DNA of 64,000 bases from Desulfurococcales archaeon. GTDB taxonomy: Archaea; Thermoproteota; Thermoprotei_A; Sulfolobales; NBVN01. Where the stretch lies: NCBI GenBank assembly GCA_023255955.1, contig JAGDWD010000007.1:197929-261928 (forward strand), given 5' to 3'. This document shows, piece by piece, positions 50,876 to 59,522 of this stretch (the first letter of the stretch is position 1; each line of letters opens with the position of its first letter). Under the pieces are notes generated by a model. The model saw nothing but the letters and a program-made list of their open reading frames with translations, did no database searches and had not been told where the DNA came from. A program made the position numbers and the translations under genes.

Positions 50876-53254
50876 ATTCGGAGATGCTGCCCTAAGCTAT
50901 CTATCTACATAGTAGTAGCTCTATTAATTCTATATAACACCTCCCTAGCCTACACCCAAAGCCCCTCCGAGTTCCCACCACAAGTAGTTAAGAGATCTAT
51001 AACGTGGACGGATCAAGGGCAGTTGTGGATACTTGACGTCACTCTAAGCTCTTCCATGCCTTGGTACATCGGTAGTATAGCAAGTATCTCAGTTGCCGTA
51101 ACTTCTAAGGTAGTACCTTCAGGAAAGCAGCTAAATCTAGTCCTCCGGGTGGTAAGTGCTGAAGGTACTGAACTAGCTTCTAAGTTCTTGGGGGTTATCT
51201 CGGAGGTTTCACAGGAAATTCGTGGGGACCTCCAGCTAGTTATTTCTCCACTTAACTACAATGCTAGTACGGGCACAACCTCTAGGCATAACTTAAGGGT
51301 GGTCCTGGAGGGTTATATAGGTAGTAGAGTATTCAACACTGTTATGGACTTCCCGGTGCTGATAACCTCACCGAGTTCTAGGATAAGCCTCAGCTTAAGC
51401 ATCAACGGGAGGCCTGACTACAACTACGTTGTCGAGTCAATAGCTAGGGTCAATATAAGCATACTACTGAGGAATACCGGTATGTCTTACATAGATAGCG
51501 TGCTTCTCACACTCTACATGAATGGCACGCTAGTAGATAGAGTATACATCGGTAAGGTAGGGCCTCTAGAGCTTAGGGAGCTCCCCATATCTCTACTCAA
51601 CTACTTTAGGGCAGGGATTTACTACATACGTGTTGTAGCAACATACTACCTACAGGAGGGGGTAGTAGAGGAAGTCACAGCTCTCGGATTGCTAGAGGTG
51701 GTTAAACCCTCGAGTGTGGTTCTAACAGTAGATAGGTCAGTAGTTGTGGAGGGTACTCAAGTAACGTTCTCAGGCACCATCACACCTCCACCTAAAGCTG
51801 GGCAGATAGTCCTTGAGAAGCTCGTGGAGGGTCTATGGGTTAGTGTAGGGGTAGCCTCGATAGACCCTCAGGGATCCTTCAGCTTCAGGTGGGTGGCTGA
51901 GGACGTACCTATAGACCGAGACTATGTTGTTCATACCTTCAGGGTCAGGGTTCCCCTATCACTAGTAGGTGGTGTTGCCAGTCTCTACAGCTCTAACGTG
52001 GTTGTACAGGTCTTTTCTTTGAAGACCGCGGCTAAGTTCATTACGGATATTTCCCTAGATGTAGTACCGGATACCGTGATTAGCGGGTCGGGAGCATCCT
52101 TCTACGTAAGGTTACGCCCTCAGATACCTCTATGCGTCCCCGTTAAGTTAGCCTATAGAGACCCAGTGCTCTATGAGTGGGCTGAGTTAGGTGAGGTAGT
52201 AGTATGTGGAGGTGAGGGAGTTGGTGAGCTGACCATTAGATTGCCTCCTGGGAAGTACCCAGTAAAGGCAGGAATCTACTCGAAGCTCGATAGGGTTGAG
52301 AGCTTACCTAAGGTTCTTACAGTAGTAGCTGCACCTAAATTACTAGTAGAAGCTAGGAAAACACTCTTCTACGGGGAGAATCTAGAGGTTAAGGTAGTAG
52401 TTGAACCAGCACCTGATACTGTTATTCAAGGACAGCTAACCGCGCTAATTAATGGTTCTCAACTTCTCTCTAGGGAGTTCTCTATTAAGGATGGATACGC
52501 CACCGTTAGTCTTGGAAAGGTGACTACCGTAGGCGTGATAAACATCACAGTAAGCACCTCAGTTTACGGTACCGCTCTACGTAACTCAACCTTGGTAAGT
52601 GTAGTAAGGCCATCTATAGCCATATCCCCAACTACAGCTACAGTAGAGGTAGGTACACAGATCAGCTTTACTATAGCTATATCTCCTGGACGTGTCTACC
52701 CGGTTAAGGTTACGGTACTACAGAACTCCGCGGTTATTAGCTCACACAGTGTTGAGACGGATGAACTTGGGGTAGCTAAGCTTACGATCAGCTCCCCAGC
52801 TAAGCCCGGTAAGTACACTGTAGTAGCCGAACTTCAGGACACGCAGATATCCACTTCAGCAGTTCTTAACGTTATAGAGGTAGTCAGATCACTAAGTCTA
52901 GAACTGCTGAATAAAACTGTAGAGCCTTCAGCTACTGCCGTAGCTAGGATATCCGTACACCCACCACCGGTAACTCCAGTACAGGTAGTTCTGTTAATTC
53001 AGGTTAATGGTAGGTGGGAGCCTGTAGCCTACGGTATTATAGCTGGTAGTGAGAGTACGCTGAGGTTCCAAGCTCCCAGCACTGAAGGTAGGTACAATAT
53101 CAAAGCTAGTATTGAGGGAGCTCAGATCGAGAGTAATGTAGATACTCTGCAGGTCTCCACGCGGCTACTCATTGCTCAGGAGTACCTCTACACTCTAGTA
53201 GCTCTTGCGGTGGCAGTAGGTGGAATCATTCTACTAATCGGTAGGAGGAGATGA
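50876..53254 (+). CDS. large surface protein with Ig-like domains and C-terminal membrane anchor
   Basis: The first standard start, TTG 51023, would give 743 residues with no export signal. The same frame extends upstream to ATT 50876 and encodes RRCCPKLSIYIVVALLILYN then TSLAYTQS, a clear signal peptide; GGTGAT (50865-50870) lies five bases before ATT and the stop TGA precedes it. The full length is 792 residues. A CARDB-like segment (residues about 190-280) and several Ig-like repeats (for example VVEGTQVTFSGTITPPPKAG) lead to a final helix LVALAVAVGGIILLIG and RRR, a stop-transfer anchor. It follows arlJ by 122 bp. It may be an S-layer-associated or archaellum-linked adhesin or sensor. Confidence 0.75.
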   Translation: MRRCCPKLSIYIVVALLILYNTSLAYTQSPSEFPPQVVKRSITWTDQGQLWILDVTLSSSMPWYIGSIASISVAVTSKVVPSGKQLNLVLRVVSAEGTELASKFLGVISEVSQEIRGDLQLVISPLNYNASTGTTSRHNLRVVLEGYIGSRVFNTVMDFPVLITSPSSRISLSLSINGRPDYNYVVESIARVNISILLRNTGMSYIDSVLLTLYMNGTLVDRVYIGKVGPLELRELPISLLNYFRAGIYYIRVVATYYLQEGVVEEVTALGLLEVVKPSSVVLTVDRSVVVEGTQVTFSGTITPPPKAGQIVLEKLVEGLWVSVGVASIDPQGSFSFRWVAEDVPIDRDYVVHTFRVRVPLSLVGGVASLYSSNVVVQVFSLKTAAKFITDISLDVVPDTVISGSGASFYVRLRPQIPLCVPVKLAYRDPVLYEWAELGEVVVCGGEGVGELTIRLPPGKYPVKAGIYSKLDRVESLPKVLTVVAAPKLLVEARKTLFYGENLEVKVVVEPAPDTVIQGQLTALINGSQLLSREFSIKDGYATVSLGKVTTVGVINITVSTSVYGTALRNSTLVSVVRPSIAISPTTATVEVGTQISFTIAISPGRVYPVKVTVLQNSAVISSHSVETDELGVAKLTISSPAKPGKYTVVAELQDTQISTSAVLNVIEVVRSLSLELLNKTVEPSATAVARISVHPPPVTPVQVVLLIQVNGRWEPVAYGIIAGSESTLRFQAPSTEGRYNIKASIEGAQIESNVDTLQVSTRLLIAQEYLYTLVALAVAVGGIILLIGRRR

Positions 53255-53715
53255 TAGCTCTCCAAGCTGTAGAACCGGCTGAAGCAACTCAGCTAATTAA
53301 CCTACTACAAGTCCTTATAGCAATAGCGATACTTCTCGCAGTGGCCATAGTAGCTATCTCCCTACTTACAACACCGAGAGCTACTAGAAGCGTTGAGCCT
53401 ACCGAATTACCAGGAGTTCAGGCCTCCGAGGAAGAGACCGGGGCTAGACCTACCTCCACACTTGTAGATAAATATGAAGTTGAGGTACTGAGGTATCTAA
53501 GTAGGTTCGAAGCCGCGGACCTTCAAGACCTACTAAGTCAGCTACCGGATAGTAGGGAGTATATAGCGGCAGCTATTTCAAGGTTAGCTGAGTCCGGAAT
53601 GGTAGAGGTATCGAGCGGGGTTGCAGTACTTACGGAGCACGGTAAGAGGATCCTCGAGCTACTAAGGGAGAAGCAGTGGTTAAAAGATCTTGAGCGGTCA
53701 AAGGAGCAGCCTTAG
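53251..53715 (+). CDS. membrane-tethered winged-helix protein
   Basis: This 154-residue protein has one N-terminal membrane helix (LLQVLIAIAILLAVAIVAIS), an acidic linker and a cytoplasmic winged helix (YEVEVLRYLSRFEAADLQDL with AAAISRLAESGMVEVSSGVA and LTEHGKRILELL). Its ATG overlaps the surface-protein stop (ATGA), so the two are translationally coupled. The pairing of an extracellular Ig-like protein with a membrane-bound DNA-binding protein suggests outside-to-DNA signalling. It resembles the ArnR class in principle but has inverted topology. Confidence 0.72.
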   Translation: MIALQAVEPAEATQLINLLQVLIAIAILLAVAIVAISLLTTPRATRSVEPTELPGVQASEEETGARPTSTLVDKYEVEVLRYLSRFEAADLQDLLSQLPDSREYIAAAISRLAESGMVEVSSGVAVLTEHGKRILELLREKQWLKDLERSKEQP

Positions 53716-53962
53716 GAAGATGCCTAAGAGTAGGGGTAGACCTATATCGAGGGTTTACAAATTACTATATTAAGCTGAGCTACTCTAGTTTATTAGCTGC
53801 TGTAGCAGTTACAGAGTACTGAGGATCTGGCTTTTCATCATTCCTCAAGCGCTGAGCTCTAGTACTTAAACCTGAACTTTATTCTATATGTCTAGAATGT
53901 ATCACAGTCTCAATCACCTAGATGTAGCTTCAAATAACCATCTAGTAATGAGGAGATAGGAA

Positions 53963-55030
53963 CTAAAAAAGATATTTGTCGAGTACCTCGTTTGATACCG
54001 GAACGTACTTGAGGCCTGACCCTGTGAGGGGGACTATAATCCTACCGCTCATTTCCTTAGAGACGTACTTTGCTGCCGCATAGACTGCCGCACTACTTGG
54101 CTCAACCGGTACTCCAATAGAGTAGAGCTCTTTGAGGGACTCACCGATTGCTTCATCACCTACAACCACAACGTAGGGTGATACCTTAGATGCTCTTTCA
54201 ACTATTTGTTTAATTCTGGGCACTATTGTCAGCCTCAGTGCGTCAGCTAATAAGCTTCTATCGGTGTCACCACAACCTATGTTAACCGTCTTCAAGTATT
54301 TGCTGAGCTTCGAGTACCCGCACGCCTCTACCGGGATTATGGTGGGGATGGAATCGATGAGCCCTATCTTAACGAGCTCCTCAAAGCCCTTATAGAGCCC
54401 CAGGAATAACGTGCCGGCAGCTACTGGAGCAACTAGAGCATCGAACTTCACGCCTGAAGTAACGAGTTCTAGGGCTATGTCCTTAATTCCCTCGATAAAT
54501 AGTGGCTCCACTACATGACCTACGTAAACACCCTCTTTATCTTCCAAGGCCTTTCTATGTGCTTCATCCCTACTTCTAGCTGTCTCTAGAGTAGCTCCAA
54601 ACGCCTTTATCAGCCTAAGCTTCCCTTGAGGGGCGTCCGCGGGAGCGTAGATCTTTACCTTCAGGCCAGCTCTAGCCGCATAAGCTGCTGTAGCTATACC
54701 GGCATTTCCTGATGAGTCCTCTATGATCGTAGTCCATCCAGCCATGAGAGCTCTCGAGACGGTCATAGCAGCACCTCTATCTTTAAAGGACCCCGTAGGG
54801 TTCAGGAACTCGAGTTTGAGGAGGAAGTTTCTGTACTCGATTAGCGGTGTCCTCCCCTCACCGAGGGTCACCTTCTTGAGGTTCCCCGGGATCAGGCTCT
54901 TAACGCCGGCCTTAACTATAGATTCGAGGTCTGTGGAGAGGAATAGGGGTTCCCCGCATTTAGGGCATACGTGGTGGTTACTTTTAACATCAACTGTGAC
55001 TCCACACTTAGGGCATTCAAGCATGTTCAT
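53963..55030 (-). CDS. thrC: threonine synthase
   Basis: This 355-residue PLP enzyme converts O-phosphohomoserine to threonine. An N-terminal zinc ribbon (CPKCGVTVDVKSNHHVCPKC) is followed by the PLP-lysine motif NPTGSFKDRGAAMT, SSGNAGIATAAYAARAG and the C-terminal PLTGSGLKY. The ribbon distinguishes it from threonine dehydratase. It stands alone; the 247-bp gap to its left shows no gene. Confidence 0.92.
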   Translation of the reverse strand: MNMLECPKCGVTVDVKSNHHVCPKCGEPLFLSTDLESIVKAGVKSLIPGNLKKVTLGEGRTPLIEYRNFLLKLEFLNPTGSFKDRGAAMTVSRALMAGWTTIIEDSSGNAGIATAAYAARAGLKVKIYAPADAPQGKLRLIKAFGATLETARSRDEAHRKALEDKEGVYVGHVVEPLFIEGIKDIALELVTSGVKFDALVAPVAAGTLFLGLYKGFEELVKIGLIDSIPTIIPVEACGYSKLSKYLKTVNIGCGDTDRSLLADALRLTIVPRIKQIVERASKVSPYVVVVGDEAIGESLKELYSIGVPVEPSSAAVYAAAKYVSKEMSGRIIVPLTGSGLKYVPVSNEVLDKYLF

Positions 55031-55102
55031 ACGCTACCCAACTGCGTGGTTTCTGTAAAAGCTTTTAAAGTAGTAACCTAAGACTCTGGGGGTAAGAGCA
55101 AC

Positions 55103-55435
55103 ATGGAGTACATATACGCCTCACTACTCCTTCACTCAGCTGGGAAGGAAATAAGTGAGGAGTCCTTAAAGAAGGTACTCGAAGCCGCGGGAATAGCTGT
55201 CGATGAGGTGAGGGTTAAGATGGTTGTTGCCGCACTGAAGGAGGTTAACATAGGTGACATAATACGTCAAGCAACAACTCTAGCACCAGCAGTCCCTGCT
55301 CAACCAGCAGCAGCCACATCCCTAGCACCAACACAAGCAGGAGCTAAACCTTCTGAAGAGAAGAAAGAGGAGGAGGAAAAGAAGGAGGTCTCAGAAGAGG
55401 AGATCGCGGAGGGTATCTCAGCCCTCTTTGGCTGA
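55103..55435 (+). CDS. rpl12: 50S ribosomal protein P1 (L12)
   Basis: This 110-residue protein is the archaeal acidic stalk protein P1: N-terminal dimerisation helices ([20 protein letters not shown]), an alanine/proline hinge and a highly charged tail ([17 protein letters not shown]) ending GISALFG, which recruits elongation factors. Length and ending are standard. The Lrp-type gene follows 11 bases after its stop. Confidence 0.97.
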   Translation: MEYIYASLLLHSAGKEISEESLKKVLEAAGIAVDEVRVKMVVAALKEVNIGDIIRQATTLAPAVPAQPAAATSLAPTQAGAKPSEEKKEEEEKKEVSEEEIAEGISALFG

Positions 55436-55446
55436 GCTGGCGGTAG

Positions 55447-55944
55447 GTGTTGCTGGACAGTAAAGATAAAGCTATACTGGCTTTACTTTCTGAAAACGCT
55501 AGAGCTACTATTACCTCAATAGCTAGCATCATAAAGATCTCAGACGTAGCAACAAAAAAGAGACTCCAGAAACTAGAAAAGGAGAAGGTAATACTCGGCT
55601 ATAGAGTTATTGTAGACCCTAGTCAGGTAGGCTACGAAGCTATAGCTATCATCGGAATTAACACAGAGCCAGGAAAGGTAGTGGAGATAGCTGAGATAGT
55701 AGCTAATAGACCCGACACAACGTTCGTAGCTATAACTACCGGAGACCATGAAGTTCTAGCAGAGGTGTGGGCTAAAGACACTAAAGACCTGCTACGTAAG
55801 ATTAAGGAGATTGAGGGGCTTAGCGGGGTTAAGGAGGTTTTCCCGGCCATACTAGTTAAAGTAGTGAAACACCGTACCTCACTACCCGAAGAGTTTATAA
55901 GAGAGAACCTAAGAGAATACGAATCCGACACTAAGAAGGAATAA
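55447..55944 (+). CDS. Lrp/AsnC-family transcriptional regulator
   Basis: This 165-residue protein has the Lrp layout: an N-terminal helix-turn-helix (DSKDKAILALLSENARATIT then KKRLQKLEKEKVILGYRVIV) and a C-terminal RAM effector domain (GINTEPGKVVEIAEIVANRP, ITTGDHEVLAEVW). Start GTG 55447 or TTG 55450. It probably binds an amino acid or related metabolite and controls metabolism; its targets are unknown. Close spacing suggests cotranscription with the P1 gene. Confidence 0.93.
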   Translation: MLLDSKDKAILALLSENARATITSIASIIKISDVATKKRLQKLEKEKVILGYRVIVDPSQVGYEAIAIIGINTEPGKVVEIAEIVANRPDTTFVAITTGDHEVLAEVWAKDTKDLLRKIKEIEGLSGVKEVFPAILVKVVKHRTSLPEEFIRENLREYESDTKKE

Positions 55945-56203
55945 ATAGGATCGTTTCGACTCAAGCATTACTAATGTTTAGCTCCACCTCATCAAGATCG
56001 TTACGAGCTCTTCTAGCCTAAAATAGAAAACTTCTGGCTATCTATATATAACCCAAGTTACGGATGTTAAAGAATTCGTAAACTCTCATGAAATAAGTTT
56101 TCGACAAGTTCTTCAACGTCATAGTTAATTTTCTTTTATTGTCTGTCGTGTTAATAGTTTAAAGATGTTGGTCTAGCGCTATTATTGGCTCTGACTAGAG
56201 GCT

Positions 56204-57007
56204 TTGGGTAGTAGCTTGAAGATCAGACCACTGAAAATAATTAAGTTAGGTGGTTCAGTAATTACTGTTAAGGAAATTCGTTGGTCTATCAGAAGAGAGG
56301 TCTTGTTAAGGCTCCTCAGGGAGCTAGGTACCTACCGGGAGGAGTTCCCAGAGAACCAGGTTGTTTTAATACATGGTGGTGGGAGCTTCGGCCACCCTCT
56401 AGTTAAGGACTGTGTCTCCAGGTACGGTAAGATCACTGAGAGTTGCTATATATCAACAGCAGACTCTATGGACACTCTGAATGCTATAGTTAGGAAGTAC
56501 TCTATTAATGTAGCTAGAATACCAGCTATTTCCATACCCCCGAGAACTATATGCTCTATATCCTCGGGTAGCCCGCGTTGTAGACTAGATCCTGTAGTTG
56601 CGGCTTTAGAGAGGGGGTTCACACCAATACTGTATGGAGATGTAGTAACATCCGATAGGGGTTTCGAGGTTCTCTCAGGTGATACTCTAGCTTGGTACAT
56701 AGCTAGAGATTTAGGGGCCCTCGAGATACTCTTCGTTACTGATGTTGACGGCTTGTACGAAAGGGACCCTAAGTTAGATCCTAACGCACAGAAAATTACG
56801 GAGGCATTAGTGGATGAGGTAATCAACTATGTCGCAGCTAGTTCTTCTACCGTCGATGTTACCGGTGGAATGATGAAGAAATTGATTGAGGGAAAGCTCC
56901 TAGGAGTTCGCGGAATCAAGGTGAAAATCGTTGGCGGGTTCATAGAGGGCAATCTTTATAGTGCCCTTAAATCAGATAACTTCGTGGGTTCGATAGTATG
57001 GTACTAG
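56204..57007 (+). CDS. ipk: isopentenyl phosphate kinase
   Basis: This 267-residue amino-acid-kinase-fold enzyme phosphorylates isopentenyl phosphate to isopentenyl diphosphate in the archaeal mevalonate pathway. Key features are KLGGSVIT near the N-terminus, HGGGSFGHPLVKD with the catalytic histidine, PILYGDVVTSDRGFEVLSGD and VTDVDGLYERDP. TTG 56204 or TTG 56216 starts it; a TATA-like AGTTTAAAG lies about 50 bp upstream. It overlaps the isomerase gene by ten bases. Confidence 0.94.
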   Translation: MGSSLKIRPLKIIKLGGSVITVKEIRWSIRREVLLRLLRELGTYREEFPENQVVLIHGGGSFGHPLVKDCVSRYGKITESCYISTADSMDTLNAIVRKYSINVARIPAISIPPRTICSISSGSPRCRLDPVVAALERGFTPILYGDVVTSDRGFEVLSGDTLAWYIARDLGALEILFVTDVDGLYERDPKLDPNAQKITEALVDEVINYVAASSSTVDVTGGMMKKLIEGKLLGVRGIKVKIVGGFIEGNLYSALKSDNFVGSIVWY

Positions 57008-58080
57008 GAGAAGCTGAAAGAACCTCCAGGAGAAAAATAGAGCATATCGAGATAGTACTTAACAAGCCTGTTGAAGGTCCTCAAACAACCTGGTTCGAGT
57101 ATGTCTTCCTACCAACACGTGCTCTACCTAAGGTGGACCCCGAGAAGATATCCACAGCTGTCAACTTCCTAGGGAAAACCATGGGGGCACCACTGATAAT
57201 AGAGGCTATGACTGGGGGTGCCCCAGGTACTGAACTCATTAATAGGTCCCTAGCTGAAGTAGCTTGCCAGCTCGATATAGGGATGGGACTAGGTAGTCAG
57301 AGAGCAGCTCTCGAGTCTAGAGAGTTAGCACACACTTATAGAGTCGCTAGGGATGTCTGTCCTGATCTGGTACTACTGGGGAACATAGGCATAGCTGAGC
57401 TAATAAAATACGGTGTCAGCGTGTTGGAGTCCTTAACCTCTATTGTTGAAGTAGATGGCATTGCCGTCCACCTCAACTACTTCCAGGAGGTGGTCCAGCC
57501 TGAGGGAGCTCTAGGCTTCTCTAGAGGGCTCGAAGCGATTTCTAAGGCTGTAGATGTCAGTCCCGTACCTATAATAGTAAAGGAGGTGGGATTCGGGATC
57601 AGTAAGGAGTTCGCTGAGGAACTTTACAGCATCGGTGTTAAGTACGTAGATATTGCTGGTGCTGGTGGAACTAACTGGGCTCTCGTAGAGCTCTACAGAG
57701 CTGCCTCTGCTGGTAACATCATCAAGCAAAACATTGCTGACGGAATTAAGGAGGTAGGTATACCCACAGCAGCATCTATAGCAGAGGTCCGCAACGTCTC
57801 AGATGAGCTATTCATAATTGGAAGCGGGGGGATAAGAACGCCGTATGATGCGGTAAAAGCATTGAGATTAGGGGCTAATATAGTAGGGATGGCTAGACCT
57901 GTACTGTTAGCTTACTCAAGGAACACGCTCAGGGAGTTCTTGGAGGCCTTCATCCTCGGATTCAAAGCTATACTAGCATCTCTGGGAGTTATTACTGTAA
58001 GTGACATCGTAAAAAGCCCGGTAGTGGTTGTTGGTTTACTAAAGGAGTGGCTTGACCTAAGAGGGATAAAAATACACTAA
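56998..58080 (+). CDS. fni: type 2 isopentenyl-diphosphate isomerase
   Basis: This 360-residue FMN-dependent enzyme interconverts IPP and DMAPP for isoprenoid lipids. Motifs: RKIEHIEIVLNKPVEG, MTGGAPGTELINRSLAEVA, MGLGSQRAALES, VHLNYFQEVVQPEG, VKEVGFGIS, DIAGAGGTNW and IGSGGIRTPYDAVKALRLGA. It directly follows and overlaps ipk, so two consecutive steps are coupled. Confidence 0.96.
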   Translation: MVLGEAERTSRRKIEHIEIVLNKPVEGPQTTWFEYVFLPTRALPKVDPEKISTAVNFLGKTMGAPLIIEAMTGGAPGTELINRSLAEVACQLDIGMGLGSQRAALESRELAHTYRVARDVCPDLVLLGNIGIAELIKYGVSVLESLTSIVEVDGIAVHLNYFQEVVQPEGALGFSRGLEAISKAVDVSPVPIIVKEVGFGISKEFAEELYSIGVKYVDIAGAGGTNWALVELYRAASAGNIIKQNIADGIKEVGIPTAASIAEVRNVSDELFIIGSGGIRTPYDAVKALRLGANIVGMARPVLLAYSRNTLREFLEAFILGFKAILASLGVITVSDIVKSPVVVVGLLKEWLDLRGIKIH

Positions 58081-58175
58081 CCTCTACGGAGAGAGGGAGG
58101 GCCCTGTAGAATGATTGGGTGATATAAGGTAAAGGATTTCTTAAGAGGCTGATATTAACTGCGGAAGTATAAGCT

Positions 58176-58853
58176 GTGCTGGTGGTGGAGTTGAGTGAGG
58201 TTTACAGTACTCTCCCACCTAAATATGTCGAGTCTCTGGTCTACATAGATCTAGTCGACATATTGACTGCCTACCGGAGAGTATCTAGGCTCTCCACTAT
58301 CGGTAACATTATAGGTGTCCGCGATACATCTCTAAGTAAGTACATCAATGGCAAGCTCAGACCTAGATCCGCCAGGAGCTTGGCCATGATAAAGACTCTG
58401 ATCGATATGAACTTAGTAAAGAACGCTGTCTCGGAGTACCTACGTGATAGGAGCTTAATCGAGCTACTGACAGACATTCCGTTCACAAAGCTCATAGCCT
58501 TATCTATCATGGAGAGGTTGGTAAAGCTATTTCACGGTAGCCGTGTAGAGACAGTAATAGCCTCTAGCGAAGCCCTCTTAATAGCTTCGCACATATCGCA
58601 CAGATTGAGGTCCTCTCTAATTAATTTACACACAGTCCGTGGTAGCTCAAAAGTTAGGAATCTAGGTAATACAGCAGTAATCTTAGTGATAGCGGATGAC
58701 GAGATAATTAAGCAGCTGGTTAAGGTTAAGACTGAAGGTAGGAGAACTACTGTGAAATATATATTCCTAGTTATTTATTCAAAGGAGGTGGACATATTGG
58801 CATCCATCTTCCCCAACACTACCGTAGAATACCTTGTCGGTACCCTACCCTAG
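58176..58853 (+). CDS. GfcR-like HTH protein with degenerate PRTase domain
   Basis: This 225-residue protein begins with an HTH very like that of GfcR regulators (TIGNIIGVRDTSLSKYINGK with LRPRSARSLAMI). It continues into a region with the length of a PRTase domain, but the VDDxxxTG loop is lost, replaced by LVIADDEIIKQL. PRPP binding is therefore unlikely. It is a paralogue of the intact gene at 18897. GTG 58176 starts it. It is followed five bases later by a TnpB relic on the opposite strand. Confidence 0.68.
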   Translation: MLVVELSEVYSTLPPKYVESLVYIDLVDILTAYRRVSRLSTIGNIIGVRDTSLSKYINGKLRPRSARSLAMIKTLIDMNLVKNAVSEYLRDRSLIELLTDIPFTKLIALSIMERLVKLFHGSRVETVIASSEALLIASHISHRLRSSLINLHTVRGSSKVRNLGNTAVILVIADDEIIKQLVKVKTEGRRTTVKYIFLVIYSKEVDILASIFPNTTVEYLVGTLP

Positions 58854-58860
58854 ATTTCCC

Positions 58861-58990
58861 GTTTGTCCCTAGATGCTTGTTGATGCGGGTTTATGTTTGT
58901 TTATTGTGTCTAGGGACTTCCACCTCGTCCACAGGGTTTTCCCTATCCCTGTGGGTCGTGGGTGGTGTTCGTCCCGAACGGCATGCGGGA
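58861..58990 (-). ncRNA. candidate omega-RNA-like structured segment, copy B
   Basis: This is the counterpart of 22209-22345. The hairpins are 58929-58936 with 58947-58954 (CCACAGGG/CCCTGTGG) and 58865-58873 with 58909-58917 (GTCCCTAGA/TCTAGGGAC). The long loop between the second pair is conserved except for a few bases. Structure is better conserved than coding. Transcription is not shown by sequence. Confidence 0.5.
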
Positions 58991-59248
58991 CACATCTAGG
59001 TCTAGTCCTGAGAGGCTTGGAGCGTTGCTCCCATCACCTCCCAGGGCTCTGAAGAGTAGGTTCCAGCAAGCAACTACATCTCTATGCCATAGCTCACCAC
59101 CAACACTACACCTACCAATACGGGAGCTGTTACTGTAAACGATGTGTGTCTTGTGTACTGGGCATACCTTAGATGTGTTCTTAGGGTCTACGTAGATTAC
59201 GGGTACACCAAACTCCCTAGCTTTCTCCTCAATAGCTAGCTGAATACC
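58943..59248 (-). pseudogene. tnpB C-terminal fragment, copy B
   Basis: The minus-strand frame reads AIEEKAREFGVPVIYVDPKN then TSKVCPVHKTHIVYS, RIGRC, WHRDVVACWNLLFRALGGDG and ends HDPQG. These are the end of the RuvC domain and the target-nucleic-acid (zinc-ribbon-like) region of TnpB, including the last RuvC aspartate in HRDVVA. The zinc ribbon is degenerate (CPVH...C). Frame is lost upstream of 59248. It cannot encode a working nuclease. Confidence 0.82.
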
Positions 59249-59522
59249 TCTAAAACACGCTTAGTAGCTAATACCAAAGCCCCACACAAACCTCCCCAAA
59301 AACACCAACTACAAAACATAAAACAAAACCCTATAAATCCAACAAACACCAACCAAAAAAAATAAAACAGCCCCGAGCTATTTCACATGAAAATTCTCTC
59401 GCTATCTTCGACAACAAGAAGTTGATTAGTTACCCTAGGAGAATTCAAAGCAGGCTTACGTCTTCCTCAGCAACTCCTGATGTAGTCTAGTCCTTTTAAA
59501 GAATACTACATCACATAGCATT

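Larger units (their letters stand above)
58859..59372 (-). mobile_element. TnpB (IS605-type) element relic, copy B
   Basis: About 514 bp remain. The right end is CCGTTTGTCCCTAGATGC, then come the omega-RNA-like segment, about 100 codons of the tnpB C-terminus, an AT-rich stretch (59270-59360) and an outer end ending AAAACAGCC like copies A and C. No tnpA and no N-terminal tnpB coding is left. The rest of the gap up to 59522 holds only the promoter region of the next gene. Confidence 0.72.

Noticed and set aside
53820-53870. Possible C/D box sRNA on the minus strand (ATGATGA at about 53840)
   Set aside because: A C box is present but no D (CTGA) or C'/D' boxes occur at the right spacing.
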